Shown: positions 36,728-44,118 of the stretch, piece by piece
Position numbering within the stretch: position 1 is the stretch's first letter
Layout: every line of letters begins with the position of its first letter
NCBI RefSeq assembly: GCF_008710145.1
Contig: NZ_VYKL01000015.1
Span: 248,001 to 312,000, forward strand
Origin: Niallia endozanthoxylica
Lineage (GTDB): Bacteria > Bacillota > Bacilli > Bacillales > Cytobacillaceae
Reading direction: 5' to 3'
Length of the DNA: 64,000 bases
The notes under the pieces: generated by a model
What the model saw: only the letters and a program-made list of their open reading frames with translations
Databases searched by the model: none
What the model was told of the DNA's origin: nothing
Position numbers and translations under genes: made by a program

Positions 36728-37606
36728 TTAATTAATCGGCCTACCAAAGATCTTTGCTTCAAGTCTGCGACCGGTTGGTGTAGCCGCCAACCCTCCCTGT
36801 CCTGTTTCTTTAAGCGCCGTCGGCATCGATTGCCCGATTTTATACATCGCACCAATCACCTCATCGCATGGAATTCTGCTTGTAATACCTGCGAGTGCCA
36901 TATCGGCTGCCACTATGGCATTGGCCGCTCCCATTGCATTTCTTTTTACACATGGGACTTCCACTAAACCTGCCACAGGGTCACATACTAATCCTAACAT
37001 ATTTTTTAATGTTATAGCCATCGCTTCCGCACATTGATTAGGAGTTCCTTCCCGCATTTCTACAATTGCAGCCGCAGCCATTCCTGCAGCCGAACCAACT
37101 TCAGCCTGACAGCCGCCAGCTGCTCCTGAAATCGACGCATTATTGGCTATAACAAAACCAAAGGCTCCAGCAGTAAAAAGATAGGCAAGCATTTGTTCCC
37201 GTGTTGGGTTCAGTTTATTTTTTAAAGCAAATAATGTTCCAGGAACCACGCCCGCCGAACCAGCTGTCGGAGTTGCACAGATAGTACCCATAGCTGCATT
37301 CACTTCATTCGTTGCCATCGCTTTACTAACCGCATCAAGAATAAGATCCCCTGCTAAGAATTGTCCTTTTTCAAGATATTTTTGAACCAGGACAGCATCC
37401 CCGCCTGTTAATCCCGAATGAGACTGAACACCCGCGAGACCGCGTTCAACGGCTTTCTCCATTACACCTAGATTTTGTTCCATTAGAGCAAGAATCTCTT
37501 CTCTGGAACGTCCGGTAATATTTATTTCTTGCTCAATCATTATTTCGGATATTTTCTTTTTATACTTATTTGCTTGTTCAACTAGCTCTGCAACTGTACG
37601 AAACAT
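36728..37606 (-). CDS. sdaAA: L-serine dehydratase, iron-sulfur-dependent, alpha subunit
   Basis: The product has 292 residues. With SdaAB it deaminates L-serine to pyruvate and ammonia using a [4Fe-4S] cluster. Glycine- and alanine-rich conserved stretches (SHSGLTGGDAV, TPTAGSAGVVPGTLFAL, GAAGGCQAEVGSAAGMAA) and cysteines in GTICATPTAG, GGCQAEVG, CDPVAGLVE and PCVKRNAMG supply cluster ligands. GGAAGG lies before the ATG. The recG GTG follows at once. Confidence 0.96.
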   Translation of the reverse strand: MFRTVAELVEQANKYKKKISEIMIEQEINITGRSREEILALMEQNLGVMEKAVERGLAGVQSHSGLTGGDAVLVQKYLEKGQFLAGDLILDAVSKAMATNEVNAAMGTICATPTAGSAGVVPGTLFALKNKLNPTREQMLAYLFTAGAFGFVIANNASISGAAGGCQAEVGSAAGMAAAAIVEMREGTPNQCAEAMAITLKNMLGLVCDPVAGLVEVPCVKRNAMGAANAIVAADMALAGITSRIPCDEVIGAMYKIGQSMPTALKETGQGGLAATPTGRRLEAKIFGRPIN

Positions 37607-37675
37607 GTTTTAACCTTCCTTCATTGTATCTTTTCCTTTTTTCTTTTTGACCACACGGAAGGCGTAATCTAGCTT

Positions 37676-38338
37676 CTATTCGACGATTTTAGTTACCTTG
37701 CTAATATTATCGAGCTTCTCTAATTCCTTTAGTATAGAAGGATCAATAGTTTGATCGACTTCGATGGTCATAAGCGCCTGTTTTCCAACCTCTTTTCTCG
37801 CAACCTCCATATGTCCAATATTAATTAAATATTTGGCAAGTACATTCGATACACTTGCAATGGTCCCAAATTTATCATGATGAAAAACGAGAATGGCCGG
37901 ATGATTACCTGAAAGTCGCAGGGCGAATCCATCTAGCTCAATCACTTCTATTTTTCCTCCGCCGATTGAAATTCCAACCAGCTCTAATTCCCCATTCTCA
38001 TCTCCGATACGGACGCGGGCAGTATTGGGATGAACAGGAATGGCATCTTCGATAATAAATTGAAGCACGATACTTTTTTGCCTAGCGATGTTAATTGAAT
38101 CAATAATCCGCTTATCAAAAGTATCAAAATCCAGTAAGCCCCCTACAATGGCTACATCCGTTCCATGCCCGCGGTACGTTTGGGCAAAAGATCCATAAAA
38201 GGATATTTTCGCCCACTTCGGTTCTCTTCCAAATAAACTGCGTGCTATTCTGCCAATTCGTGCAGCACCTGCAGTATGAGAACTAGACGGTCCAATCATT
38301 ATAGGTCCGATAATATCAAAGACACTTTTATACTTCAC
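37676..38338 (-). CDS. sdaAB: L-serine dehydratase, iron-sulfur-dependent, beta subunit
   Basis: The product has 220 residues. The N-terminal SdaAB domain (DIIGPIMIGPSSSHTAGAAR) is followed by a C-terminal ACT domain (about residues 145-220, ALMTIEVDQTIDPSILKELE), probably regulatory. The GTG start has GGAGG seven bases upstream. It is first of sdaAB-sdaAA-recG. A long hairpin in its leader may serve as terminator for fakA and may also contain its promoter. Confidence 0.96.
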   Translation of the reverse strand: MKYKSVFDIIGPIMIGPSSSHTAGAARIGRIARSLFGREPKWAKISFYGSFAQTYRGHGTDVAIVGGLLDFDTFDKRIIDSINIARQKSIVLQFIIEDAIPVHPNTARVRIGDENGELELVGISIGGGKIEVIELDGFALRLSGNHPAILVFHHDKFGTIASVSNVLAKYLINIGHMEVARKEVGKQALMTIEVDQTIDPSILKELEKLDNISKVTKIVE

Positions 38339-38371
38339 TTCACAACCTCCAAATAAGGGGTGATTGCTAAT

Positions 38372-38451
38372 AAAAAAGGGTATAATCCTTCTTCATAGTT
38401 TATAGCAACAAATCATTTATTGTTACTATAAAAAACGAGAGAATTATACCC
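38372..38451 (-). terminator. Long two-tier hairpin between fakA and sdaAB
   Basis: GGGTATAAT (38378-38386) pairs perfectly with ATTATACCC (38443-38451), and an inner stem pairs TATAGCAACAA with the TTGTTACTATA region (38401-38430). On the minus strand the outer stem is followed by six T, so it can terminate yloU-fakA. The loop also holds a promoter-like pair, GTAACA (38426-38421) and TGC-TATAAA (38404-38399), that could start sdaAB. Confidence 0.6.
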
Positions 38452-38507
38452 TATTGATTTACCATATATAGCGAAAAGGTGTCAGGTCGCAAAGCCTCTA
38501 TATAAAA

Positions 38508-40178
38508 TCACTCAACTGCAATGATAAATGGATATAACGGCTGCTTTCCGTTATGGACTTCCACTTCAACATCTGGAAAACGTTCATCGATAAATGAAAC
38601 TAATGCTGTCACATCTTCATCAGACGAATCCACCCCTTGTAAGATTGTGACAATTTCAGAATCTTCATCAATCATTTGTTCTAACAGCTCCGTTGCAGTG
38701 TTTTGCATTTTTTTGTTTTTAACGACGATTTTACCATCTAATATACCCATAAAATCATCTTTTTCAATTTCAAGACCATCAATCGTAGTATCCCGAACAG
38801 CAAAAGTAATTTGCCCTGTTTTTACCTGTTGAAGTGCCTCAGACATAATCATTTTATTTGAAGCTAAATCAGCATTAGGATTAAATGCAAGCAGTGCAGA
38901 TAACCCCTGCGGAACCGTTCTTGACGGAATAACCACAACGTCTTCATCACAAAGTTCCACTGCCTGCTCAGCAGCCATAATAATATTTTTATTATTCGGC
39001 AGGATGATTACCTTATGAGCATGTACTTCTTTCACAGCTTTTACAATGTCTTCAGTGCTCGGATTCATTGTTTGTCCGCCTTCAATGACAACATGAGCTC
39101 CAATACTTCTAAATAAATCAGCCACTCCGCTTCCCATTGAGACAGCAACAATTCCGAATTCCTGCTTTTCCTTATTTGGTGCAGGTTCTGCTTCTTTTAA
39201 TACTCTGTGTGTTTCACCAACGATATTCGTGTGCTGCTGACGCATATTTTCAATTTTCATGTTGATTAGGCTTCCGTAGCTTTGACCGTAATTCAACACA
39301 TTGCCCGGTTCTTCTGAGTGGATATGCACTTTTACTACCTCATCATCAGATATGACCAATAAGGAATCACCATATTTACTCAAATCTTGTCGGAAGAGTT
39401 CTTCAGAAAAAGGTTTCTTATCCTCTAACCTGACCATAAACTCAGTACAATAACCAAAAACGATATCTTCTGTATTGATATGGCCCTGTACACTTTTATG
39501 ATGTTCAGCACTTACAAGTTCATCCATTGACGGCAGACTTGATGGTGAATCAGGCAGCTGTTCTCCTTTTAGTTCAGCTAGAAAACCTTCATAAACAAAA
39601 ACAAGCCCTTGTCCGCCGCTATCAACCACGCCTACTTCCTTTAATACCGGCAGCAAATCAGGTGTACGATTTAATGATGCCTTTGCTTCTTTCACAACTT
39701 CTTCCATAATGTAAATAAGGTCATCACTTTTCTTTGCTGCTATAACTCCCATTTTGGCAGCATCTTTAGCAACTGTAAGAATTGTTCCTTCCACCGGCTT
39801 CATAACTGCTTTATAGGCAGTCTCAACGCCCGCCTCAAATGCACGGACAAATTCCGTTCCGTTAATCAATGCTTTTTGTTCAATGGCTTTTGAAAAACCT
39901 CGAAATAACTGGGATAGAATAACCCCAGAGTTACCTCTCGCACCCATTAACAAACCTTTTGAAAGTGCTGATCCCACTTTACCAATATGTTCTTGAACAT
40001 TTTGTTTAACTTCTTTCGCTCCAGAAGTCATTGATAAATTCATATTTGTTCCAGTATCACCATCTGGAACAGGAAATACGTTTAATGCATCAACATATTG
40101 GGCATTAGCAGCTAAATGATTAGCTCCCTGAATAATCATTTCTGCAAAACGTTTTCCGTCCAAAACTGTAATTGACAC
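38508..40178 (-). CDS. fakA: FakA (YloV), fatty acid kinase ATP-binding subunit
   Basis: The product has 556 residues. FakA with a DegV-type FakB phosphorylates exogenous fatty acids for entry into phospholipids. An N-terminal DhaL-type nucleotide domain (FPVPDGDTGTNMNLSM with metal-binding aspartates 39 and 41; KGLLMGARGNSGVILSQLFRG) is followed by a middle part and a C-terminal DAK1-like region. The GTG start has GGGAGGAAG upstream. It follows yloU by 16 bases; the pair is conserved beside rpmB in Firmicutes. Confidence 0.94.
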   Translation of the reverse strand: MSITVLDGKRFAEMIIQGANHLAANAQYVDALNVFPVPDGDTGTNMNLSMTSGAKEVKQNVQEHIGKVGSALSKGLLMGARGNSGVILSQLFRGFSKAIEQKALINGTEFVRAFEAGVETAYKAVMKPVEGTILTVAKDAAKMGVIAAKKSDDLIYIMEEVVKEAKASLNRTPDLLPVLKEVGVVDSGGQGLVFVYEGFLAELKGEQLPDSPSSLPSMDELVSAEHHKSVQGHINTEDIVFGYCTEFMVRLEDKKPFSEELFRQDLSKYGDSLLVISDDEVVKVHIHSEEPGNVLNYGQSYGSLINMKIENMRQQHTNIVGETHRVLKEAEPAPNKEKQEFGIVAVSMGSGVADLFRSIGAHVVIEGGQTMNPSTEDIVKAVKEVHAHKVIILPNNKNIIMAAEQAVELCDEDVVVIPSRTVPQGLSALLAFNPNADLASNKMIMSEALQQVKTGQITFAVRDTTIDGLEIEKDDFMGILDGKIVVKNKKMQNTATELLEQMIDEDSEIVTILQGVDSSDEDVTALVSFIDERFPDVEVEVHNGKQPLYPFIIAVE

Positions 40179-40194
40179 AATTCTTCCTCCCTCA

Positions 40195-40557
40195 CTACGG
40201 ATTCGTTACACGAACACCCTGAACGTATATATTTACTGTGTCAACGGCAAGTCCAACTGTTTTATCCAATGTATATTTCACTTTTGATTGAACATTATGG
40301 GCAATCTCTGAAATTTTTGTACCGTAACTTACGATAATATACATATCAATATGTACTTTTTCTTCCTCTTGACGCACAATGACGCCGCGGGTAAAGTTTT
40401 CTTTACGTAAAATATCTGTTAAACCATCTTTAATTTGATTTTTTGATGCCATCCCGACAATTCCATAACAATCAACTGCTGCACCGCCTGCGATGGTTGC
40501 TATAACGTCATTTGATATATCTATTTGTCCGTATGTTGTTTTTAATTCGATGGACAT
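40195..40557 (-). CDS. yloU: Asp23/Gls24 family protein YloU
   Basis: The product has 120 residues from MSIELKTTYGQIDISNDVIA. AAGGGGG upstream selects this ATG over one 14 codons earlier. It is an alkaline-shock Asp23 family protein, soluble and of unclear molecular role (envelope stress and lipid links have been proposed). The motifs VIATIAGGAAVDCYGIVGMA and VSYGTKISEIAHNVQSKV are typical. It lies before fakA, which suggests a role near lipid metabolism. Confidence 0.92.
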   Translation of the reverse strand: MSIELKTTYGQIDISNDVIATIAGGAAVDCYGIVGMASKNQIKDGLTDILRKENFTRGVIVRQEEEKVHIDMYIIVSYGTKISEIAHNVQSKVKYTLDKTVGLAVDTVNIYVQGVRVTNP

Positions 40558-40690
40558 GAGTTTTCCCCCTTTTGGAAATTGCTCCTTGACTACTGCCATT
40601 TTACTATAAGCTTTCCTATTTTAAAAGGCATACTTATTATGCGTTAATTTTCGAGAAATTATCTGTTTGATGGATTATGTCGATTAAAGA

Positions 40691-40763
40691 CTGGACCAGC
40701 ATCCGGAGCATCTAAAGCTGTCGAACTCGGGGCACTAGGGACGACCGGCTTTCGCTTTTCTTA
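40691..40763 (-). repeat. Possible diverged relative of the dispersed repeat (copy D)
   Basis: On the minus strand it starts TAAGAAAAGCGAAAGCCGG, close to the AGAAAAGCGGAAGCGG end of copy A. It then diverges (CCCTAGTGCCCCGAGTTCG). The right-hand end typical of the family (GCTGGAGCTAGAC) is not seen, so membership is uncertain. Confidence 0.4.
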
Positions 40764-40852
40764 TTGTCAAGTAATTTTTCTTGAAAGGTTTGATTTGAAG
40801 TATTGCAATCAGAATGGTTGTATGATAAATTATTAAGGTATCTTTAATGGAT

Positions 40853-40878
40853 GAAAAACGGAGTTTGTCCTGTTTTTC
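40853..40878 (+). other. Leader hairpin 1 upstream of rpmB
   Basis: GAAAAACGGA (40853-40862) pairs with TCC-T-GTTTTTC (40868-40878) with one bulged T and a five-base loop. It is followed on the plus strand by TCATTTTTCC, which looks like a weak terminator. Confidence 0.5.
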
Positions 40879-40920
40879 TCATTTTTCCGGATGGATAAAA
40901 GATCTGATTAATAAAAATGT

Positions 40921-40949
40921 AACTGAACTGTAGAAACGATTCAGTTTTT
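40921..40949 (+). promoter_or_regulatory. Leader hairpin 2 upstream of rpmB, possible attenuator
   Basis: AACTGAA (40921-40927) pairs with TTCAGTT (40940-40946) around a 12-base loop, followed by a T run a few bases before the Shine-Dalgarno of rpmB. It could attenuate transcription or affect ribosome access. Confidence 0.4.
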
Positions 40950-40969
40950 CTAGTAAGGAGGGAAAATAT

Positions 40970-41158
40970 ATGCCACGCAAATGTGTTGTAACTGGTAAAA
41001 AAACAACTACAGGTAATGCACGTTCCCACGCTATGAACGCTAACAAACGTACATGGGGTGCTAACCTTCAAAAAGTTCGTATTCTTGTTAACGGAAAGCC
41101 AAAGCGTGTTTGGGTTTCTGCAAGAGCGTTAAAATCAGGTAAAGTTGAACGCGTATAA
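40970..41158 (+). CDS. rpmB: 50S ribosomal protein L28
   Basis: The product has 62 residues ([20 protein letters not shown] and on). L28 is a small basic protein of the large subunit near the E site. The first pair of a possible zinc site keeps one cysteine (Cys5); the other usual cysteine positions are absent, so this is the zinc-free form. AAGGAGGG lies eight bases before the ATG. It is one of two plus-strand genes in the window and is divergent from yloU-fakA. Confidence 0.97.
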   Translation: MPRKCVVTGKKTTTGNARSHAMNANKRTWGANLQKVRILVNGKPKRVWVSARALKSGKVERV

Positions 41159-41166
41159 TGAAGAGT

Positions 41167-41193
41167 GACGTCCTTTTAGGACGTCTTTTTTTT
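41167..41193 (+). terminator. Intrinsic terminator after rpmB
   Basis: GACGTCCT (41167-41174) pairs with AGGACGTC (41178-41185) around three bases, followed by eight T. Confidence 0.93.
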
Positions 41194-41284
41194 ATTTAGA
41201 TGCAGGCGAACAAAAACACCCAATAATGGGTGCATAAAGGTTAAGTTTATATCTATTTTCCAAAGGTTAGTTAATAATGGTTTG

Positions 41285-41365
41285 TCATCCCTTTTTAAAC
41301 GTACCTAACATAGCCCGGACAAGACCGCCTAAAAATTTAGGCAACTTAATTGTATAAAATTTCAT
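41285..41365 (-). CDS. spoVM: Stage V sporulation protein SpoVM
   Basis: This 26-residue peptide is too short for most gene callers. It reads MKFYTIKLPKFLGG, then LVRAMLGTFKKG, and differs from my memory of B. subtilis SpoVM only by conservative changes. SpoVM is an amphipathic helix made in the mother cell under sigma-E. It recognises the positive curvature of the forespore membrane and recruits the SpoIVA coat ATPase; Pro9 is the residue that keeps it shallow in the membrane. AGGAGGG lies nine bases upstream. It lies between thiN and rpmB as in B. subtilis. No clear sigma-E promoter could be assigned. Confidence 0.96.
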   Translation of the reverse strand: MKFYTIKLPKFLGGLVRAMLGTFKKG

Positions 41366-41495
41366 AATTATGTCCCTCCTCAAACATCATACAAACTAGG
41401 ATGGTGCTAACCAGTTTAAAACGACTTTGAATTTTTCAACCACATTATCTTATTCAAATATCGGTAATAAGTACATTTATTTTCAAGCTTTTTAA

Positions 41496-42143
41496 TCAAT
41501 CGGTACTTCTTACAATCATTAATATGCCTTCAGAAAAAGAAAAAGTACCATAATCACCAATAAGCTCATTACTAATACATAATGTCGAGCCCAACGAAAT
41601 ATGGCGATTTATCAATGGATATTTAAAACCCTTTAGTGTAATGCCTTTTACATGGTTAGAAAGAGGAATAAAGGAAATATATTTTTTTTCAGCCAAAGCA
41701 TCAATTGAATACTCCCCTGGGGTTCGAATAAAGATTGTGTTTTGTTGGTCAATCATTTCAATTTGAACAAATTGATTATTTATACTTGCTTTGAGCAATA
41801 ATTGAACATTTCCAAACATATGATCCAATCTTCCTCCCGTTGAACCAAACATTCGAACTGTACGAGGCTGCTGCGCGATAGCCCAATTAAGAGCATGCTC
41901 CATATCCGTTTCGTCCTTCTCTGGTTTATATTTATTCAACTTCATAACCTTCTTATTAATAAATGAGAATTCCTCATCAGTCACTGAATCAAAATCGCCA
42001 AATGCAATATTAGGGTTAATCCCTTTTTCAATTAACGTATATACACCACGGTCCACCCCTGCCCAAACAATATCTTGCTCATGATACAAACTAAAATCAG
42101 GTAAAAGATTATCAGGACCACCACCTAATAAATGAATAATCAT
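41496..42143 (-). CDS. thiN: Thiamine pyrophosphokinase ThiN
   Basis: The product has 215 residues from MIIHLLGGGPDNLLPDF. An ATG three codons earlier is possible but sits almost on top of its AAGGAAAGG. ThiN transfers pyrophosphate from ATP to thiamine, giving thiamine diphosphate. The catalytic-domain motifs AFGDFDSVTDEE, KYKPEKDETDMEHAL and GSTGGRLDHMFGNVQLL are present, followed by the smaller beta-rich C-terminal domain. It comes after the rpe terminator; no TPP riboswitch was seen upstream. Confidence 0.95.
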   Translation of the reverse strand: MIIHLLGGGPDNLLPDFSLYHEQDIVWAGVDRGVYTLIEKGINPNIAFGDFDSVTDEEFSFINKKVMKLNKYKPEKDETDMEHALNWAIAQQPRTVRMFGSTGGRLDHMFGNVQLLLKASINNQFVQIEMIDQQNTIFIRTPGEYSIDALAEKKYISFIPLSNHVKGITLKGFKYPLINRHISLGSTLCISNELIGDYGTFSFSEGILMIVRSTD

Positions 42144-42256
42144 TTTCTCCATCCTTTCCTTATGTATAATTGAATACTTCCAAAATAAAGGCTATATTAA
42201 CGAACCATGTTATGAGTCAAAAATTAATCATGTTAATAAACAAAGCTAAAATGAAA

Positions 42257-42286
42257 GAAAAGAAGCCGGCATAATAGCTGACTTCT
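42257..42286 (-). terminator. Intrinsic terminator after rpe
   Basis: AGAAGCCGGC (42261-42270) pairs with GCTGACTTCT (42277-42286) with one G-U pair and one mismatch; the minus strand then reads TTTCTTTC. It lies 13 bases past the rpe stop. Confidence 0.75.
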
Positions 42287-42298
42287 TTTTTATCTTCT

Positions 42299-42946
42299 TT
42301 ATCCCCTTAATGCTGCAATGGCTTGCTCGCGATTAGCTTGATCATAAACAGCAGAGCCGGCAACCAAAACAGTCGCACCTGCTTGAATACAAAGGGGAGC
42401 CGTTTCTTTATTGACACCACCGTCTACTTCAATCTCAACATTCAATCCTTTTTGAACTACTAATTCTTTAACTTGTTTAATTTTAGTAAGCACTGACGGA
42501 ATAAATTTTTGTCCGCCAAACCCGGGATTTACTGACATTAATAATACCATGTCAAGGTCGTCAATAATATGATCAATCATTTGCACAGGTGTTGCCGGAT
42601 TCAAAACAACACCTGCTTTTACACCAAATGATTTTATTAACTGGATTGTGCGGTGCATATGCCTGCATGCCTCCACATGAACGGTAATATAGTCAGCACC
42701 TGCTTTTGCAAATGCTTCAATATATTGATCAGGATTTTCAATCATTAAATGCACATCGAGCGGGAGCTTAGTAATAGGTCTAATGCTTTCAACAATTAAC
42801 GGGCCAATGGTTATATTTGGAACAAAATGTCCATCCATCACATCAACATGGATGTAGTCGGCCCCGCCCTTTTCAACGTCCTTAATCTCTTCTCCTAATT
42901 TTGAAAAATCAGCAGATAGTATAGATGGTGCAATTTTTATCATCAT
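42299..42946 (-). CDS. rpe: Ribulose-phosphate 3-epimerase
   Basis: The product has 215 residues. It interconverts ribulose-5-phosphate and xylulose-5-phosphate in the pentose phosphate pathway. It is a TIM barrel with the metal and acid-base residues in [22 protein letters not shown] and EVDGGVN, and phosphate contacts in NPGFGGQ. Its ATG overlaps the rsgA stop by one base (TAATG). Confidence 0.97.
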   Translation of the reverse strand: MMIKIAPSILSADFSKLGEEIKDVEKGGADYIHVDVMDGHFVPNITIGPLIVESIRPITKLPLDVHLMIENPDQYIEAFAKAGADYITVHVEACRHMHRTIQLIKSFGVKAGVVLNPATPVQMIDHIIDDLDMVLLMSVNPGFGGQKFIPSVLTKIKQVKELVVQKGLNVEIEVDGGVNKETAPLCIQAGATVLVAGSAVYDQANREQAIAALRG

Positions 42947-43827
42947 TAATACCTCGGCTTTCTATTTTTTATCTCGTCTAGAAACTCTAAATAATGTTCA
43001 TATCGGTAGGCTGGCAATTCCCCGTCCTCATAAGCCGATTTAACAGCACATTTTGGCTCAGAGATATGCAGACAGCCGCGAAACTTACATTCTTCACTAA
43101 GTGCTTGAATTTCAGGAAAACAGAAGTTTAGCTCCTCTGCTTCTATTTCAGTAAATTCTAAAGAGCTAAATCCAGGAGTATCTGCTACAAGCCCCTCACC
43201 AATATGGATGAGTTCTACATGTCTTGTCGTATGTTTTCCCCGGCCAAGATGATTAGATATATCATTTGTTTTTAAACTTAAGTCAGGACGAAGCACATTT
43301 AATAATGAGGATTTACCAACACCTGACTGCCCGGCAAAGACAGAGATTTCTCCTTTTATATAAGGTAACAATTCGTTAATCCCTTCTGCTGTTTCTGAAG
43401 AGGTTAATAAAACATCATAGCCTGCTTTTTGATAATCCTCTGCAAACTTATGGATATTGATTTTTTCAGCCTCACTCGTCAGATCCATTTTTGTAATACA
43501 AATTAATGGACGAATCCGATTGTATTCAATCAGTACAAGAAACCGGTCTAATAGAGCGGTGCTAAAATCCGGTTCTACTGCCGAAAAAACGAGGATAGCT
43601 TGATCAACATTTGCAATCGGGGGACGAACTAACTCATTTTTTCGCTCTTTGATTTCAAGAATATAGCCCTCCGTGTCATTTTCAGCTTGAAAGACTACCT
43701 CATCTCCGACTAATGGAGTAATTTTATTCTTACGAAAAACTCCCCGACCACGGCATTGAACTAATTTATCATTACTGAAAACATAATAAAAACCACTCAA
43801 CGCTTTAACAATTTTGCCTTCAGGCAT
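42946..43827 (-). CDS. rsgA: Ribosome small subunit GTPase RsgA (CpgA)
   Basis: The product has 293 residues. RsgA checks late 30S maturation. An N-terminal OB fold is followed by a circularly permuted GTPase, with G4 TKMD before G1 GQSGVGKSS and G3 DTPGFSS, then a zinc-binding C-terminus (Cys and His in [20 protein letters not shown]). In B. subtilis it is a substrate of PrkC, whose gene is upstream. A 291-bp gap with a hairpin-rich element now separates the two. Confidence 0.97.
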   Translation of the reverse strand: MPEGKIVKALSGFYYVFSNDKLVQCRGRGVFRKNKITPLVGDEVVFQAENDTEGYILEIKERKNELVRPPIANVDQAILVFSAVEPDFSTALLDRFLVLIEYNRIRPLICITKMDLTSEAEKINIHKFAEDYQKAGYDVLLTSSETAEGINELLPYIKGEISVFAGQSGVGKSSLLNVLRPDLSLKTNDISNHLGRGKHTTRHVELIHIGEGLVADTPGFSSLEFTEIEAEELNFCFPEIQALSEECKFRGCLHISEPKCAVKSAYEDGELPAYRYEHYLEFLDEIKNRKPRY

Positions 43828-43907
43828 AGCAACGCTCCCTTAATTCAATATTGTTCAGCTTCACCGCCTAGTCGCGTCTGACAGGTAGTGCAGCTCTTCT
43901 AATTTAT

Positions 43908-44117
43908 CCCACTCTTAACGGGCAGTAAGACCCCCACATCAAGATTCTGAATATACAAAAGAAGATAGATGGGGAATCAACTGCCCGTAAAGGTCCATTA
44001 GCGGAATCACAGACGAAGAACGCCACATTTTTGGCAACGTCTGTGTGACCCACATCCTGTGGGCCTCAACTAACCATCAGCGGGGGATGAAGAACCCCCC
44101 ACTGATGGAAGTTTCAC
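43908..44117 (+). mobile_element. Putative non-autonomous IS200/IS605-type element (PATE-like)
   Basis: This 210-bp stretch has no open frame but four stem-loops in series: ACGGGCAGT (43918-43926) with ACTGCCCGT (43980-43988); CACAGACG (44008-44015) with CGTCTGTG (44038-44045), enclosing GCCA/TGGC; CCCACA with TGTGGG (44049-44063); and CCATCAG (44074-44080) with CTGATGG (44102-44108), enclosing GGGGG/CCCCC. It is preceded directly by TTTAT (43903-43907) and ends TTTCAC three bases from the prkC stop codon. Subterminal hairpins, a T-rich pentamer on the left and no target duplication are features of IS200/IS605 elements moved by TnpA. No transposase is present in the window. The exact ends are inferred. 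Confidence 0.55.
43990..44117 (+). ncRNA. Possible omega RNA (TnpB guide) scaffold remnant
   Basis: In IS605 elements the right end is also the 3' part of the guide RNA used by TnpB, with the flanking DNA as guide. Here three hairpins cluster in the last 128 bases, and the flank would be TTTATTCCGGG, the end of prkC read on the plus strand. It would be antisense to the prkC-rsgA transcript. This is inference from structure only. Confidence 0.3.
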
Positions 44118-44118
44118 T

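Larger units (their letters stand above)
40558..40969. other. 412-bp divergent gap between yloU and rpmB
   Basis: Promoters for yloU (minus) and rpmB (plus) should both lie here. A TATAGT element on the minus strand near 40610 is the best yloU -10 but lacks a -35. A plus-strand TATGAT near 40820 could serve rpmB. The stretch also contains a diverged repeat (40691-40763) and two rpmB leader hairpins (40853-40878 and 40921-40949). The minus-strand open frame through the leader has no ribosome site and looks non-coding. Confidence 0.5.

Noticed and set aside
40646-40660. CodY-box-like sequence AATTTTCGAGAAATT upstream of yloU
   Set aside because: It differs from AATTTTCWGAAAATT at three central positions; such sites are frequent in AT-rich DNA, so it is not listed as an operator.
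40844-41071. Minus-strand open frame of about 75 codons across the rpmB leader and rpmB
   Set aside because: It is antisense to rpmB, has no ribosome site, and its Cys/Phe/Ser-rich sequence looks like a shadow of the real gene.
42153-42298. Search for a TPP riboswitch or promoter upstream of thiN
   Set aside because: No CUGAGA-type core or other THI-box element is present; the only promoter-like pair (TTGACT with TAATAT 15 apart) is too weakly spaced to report.
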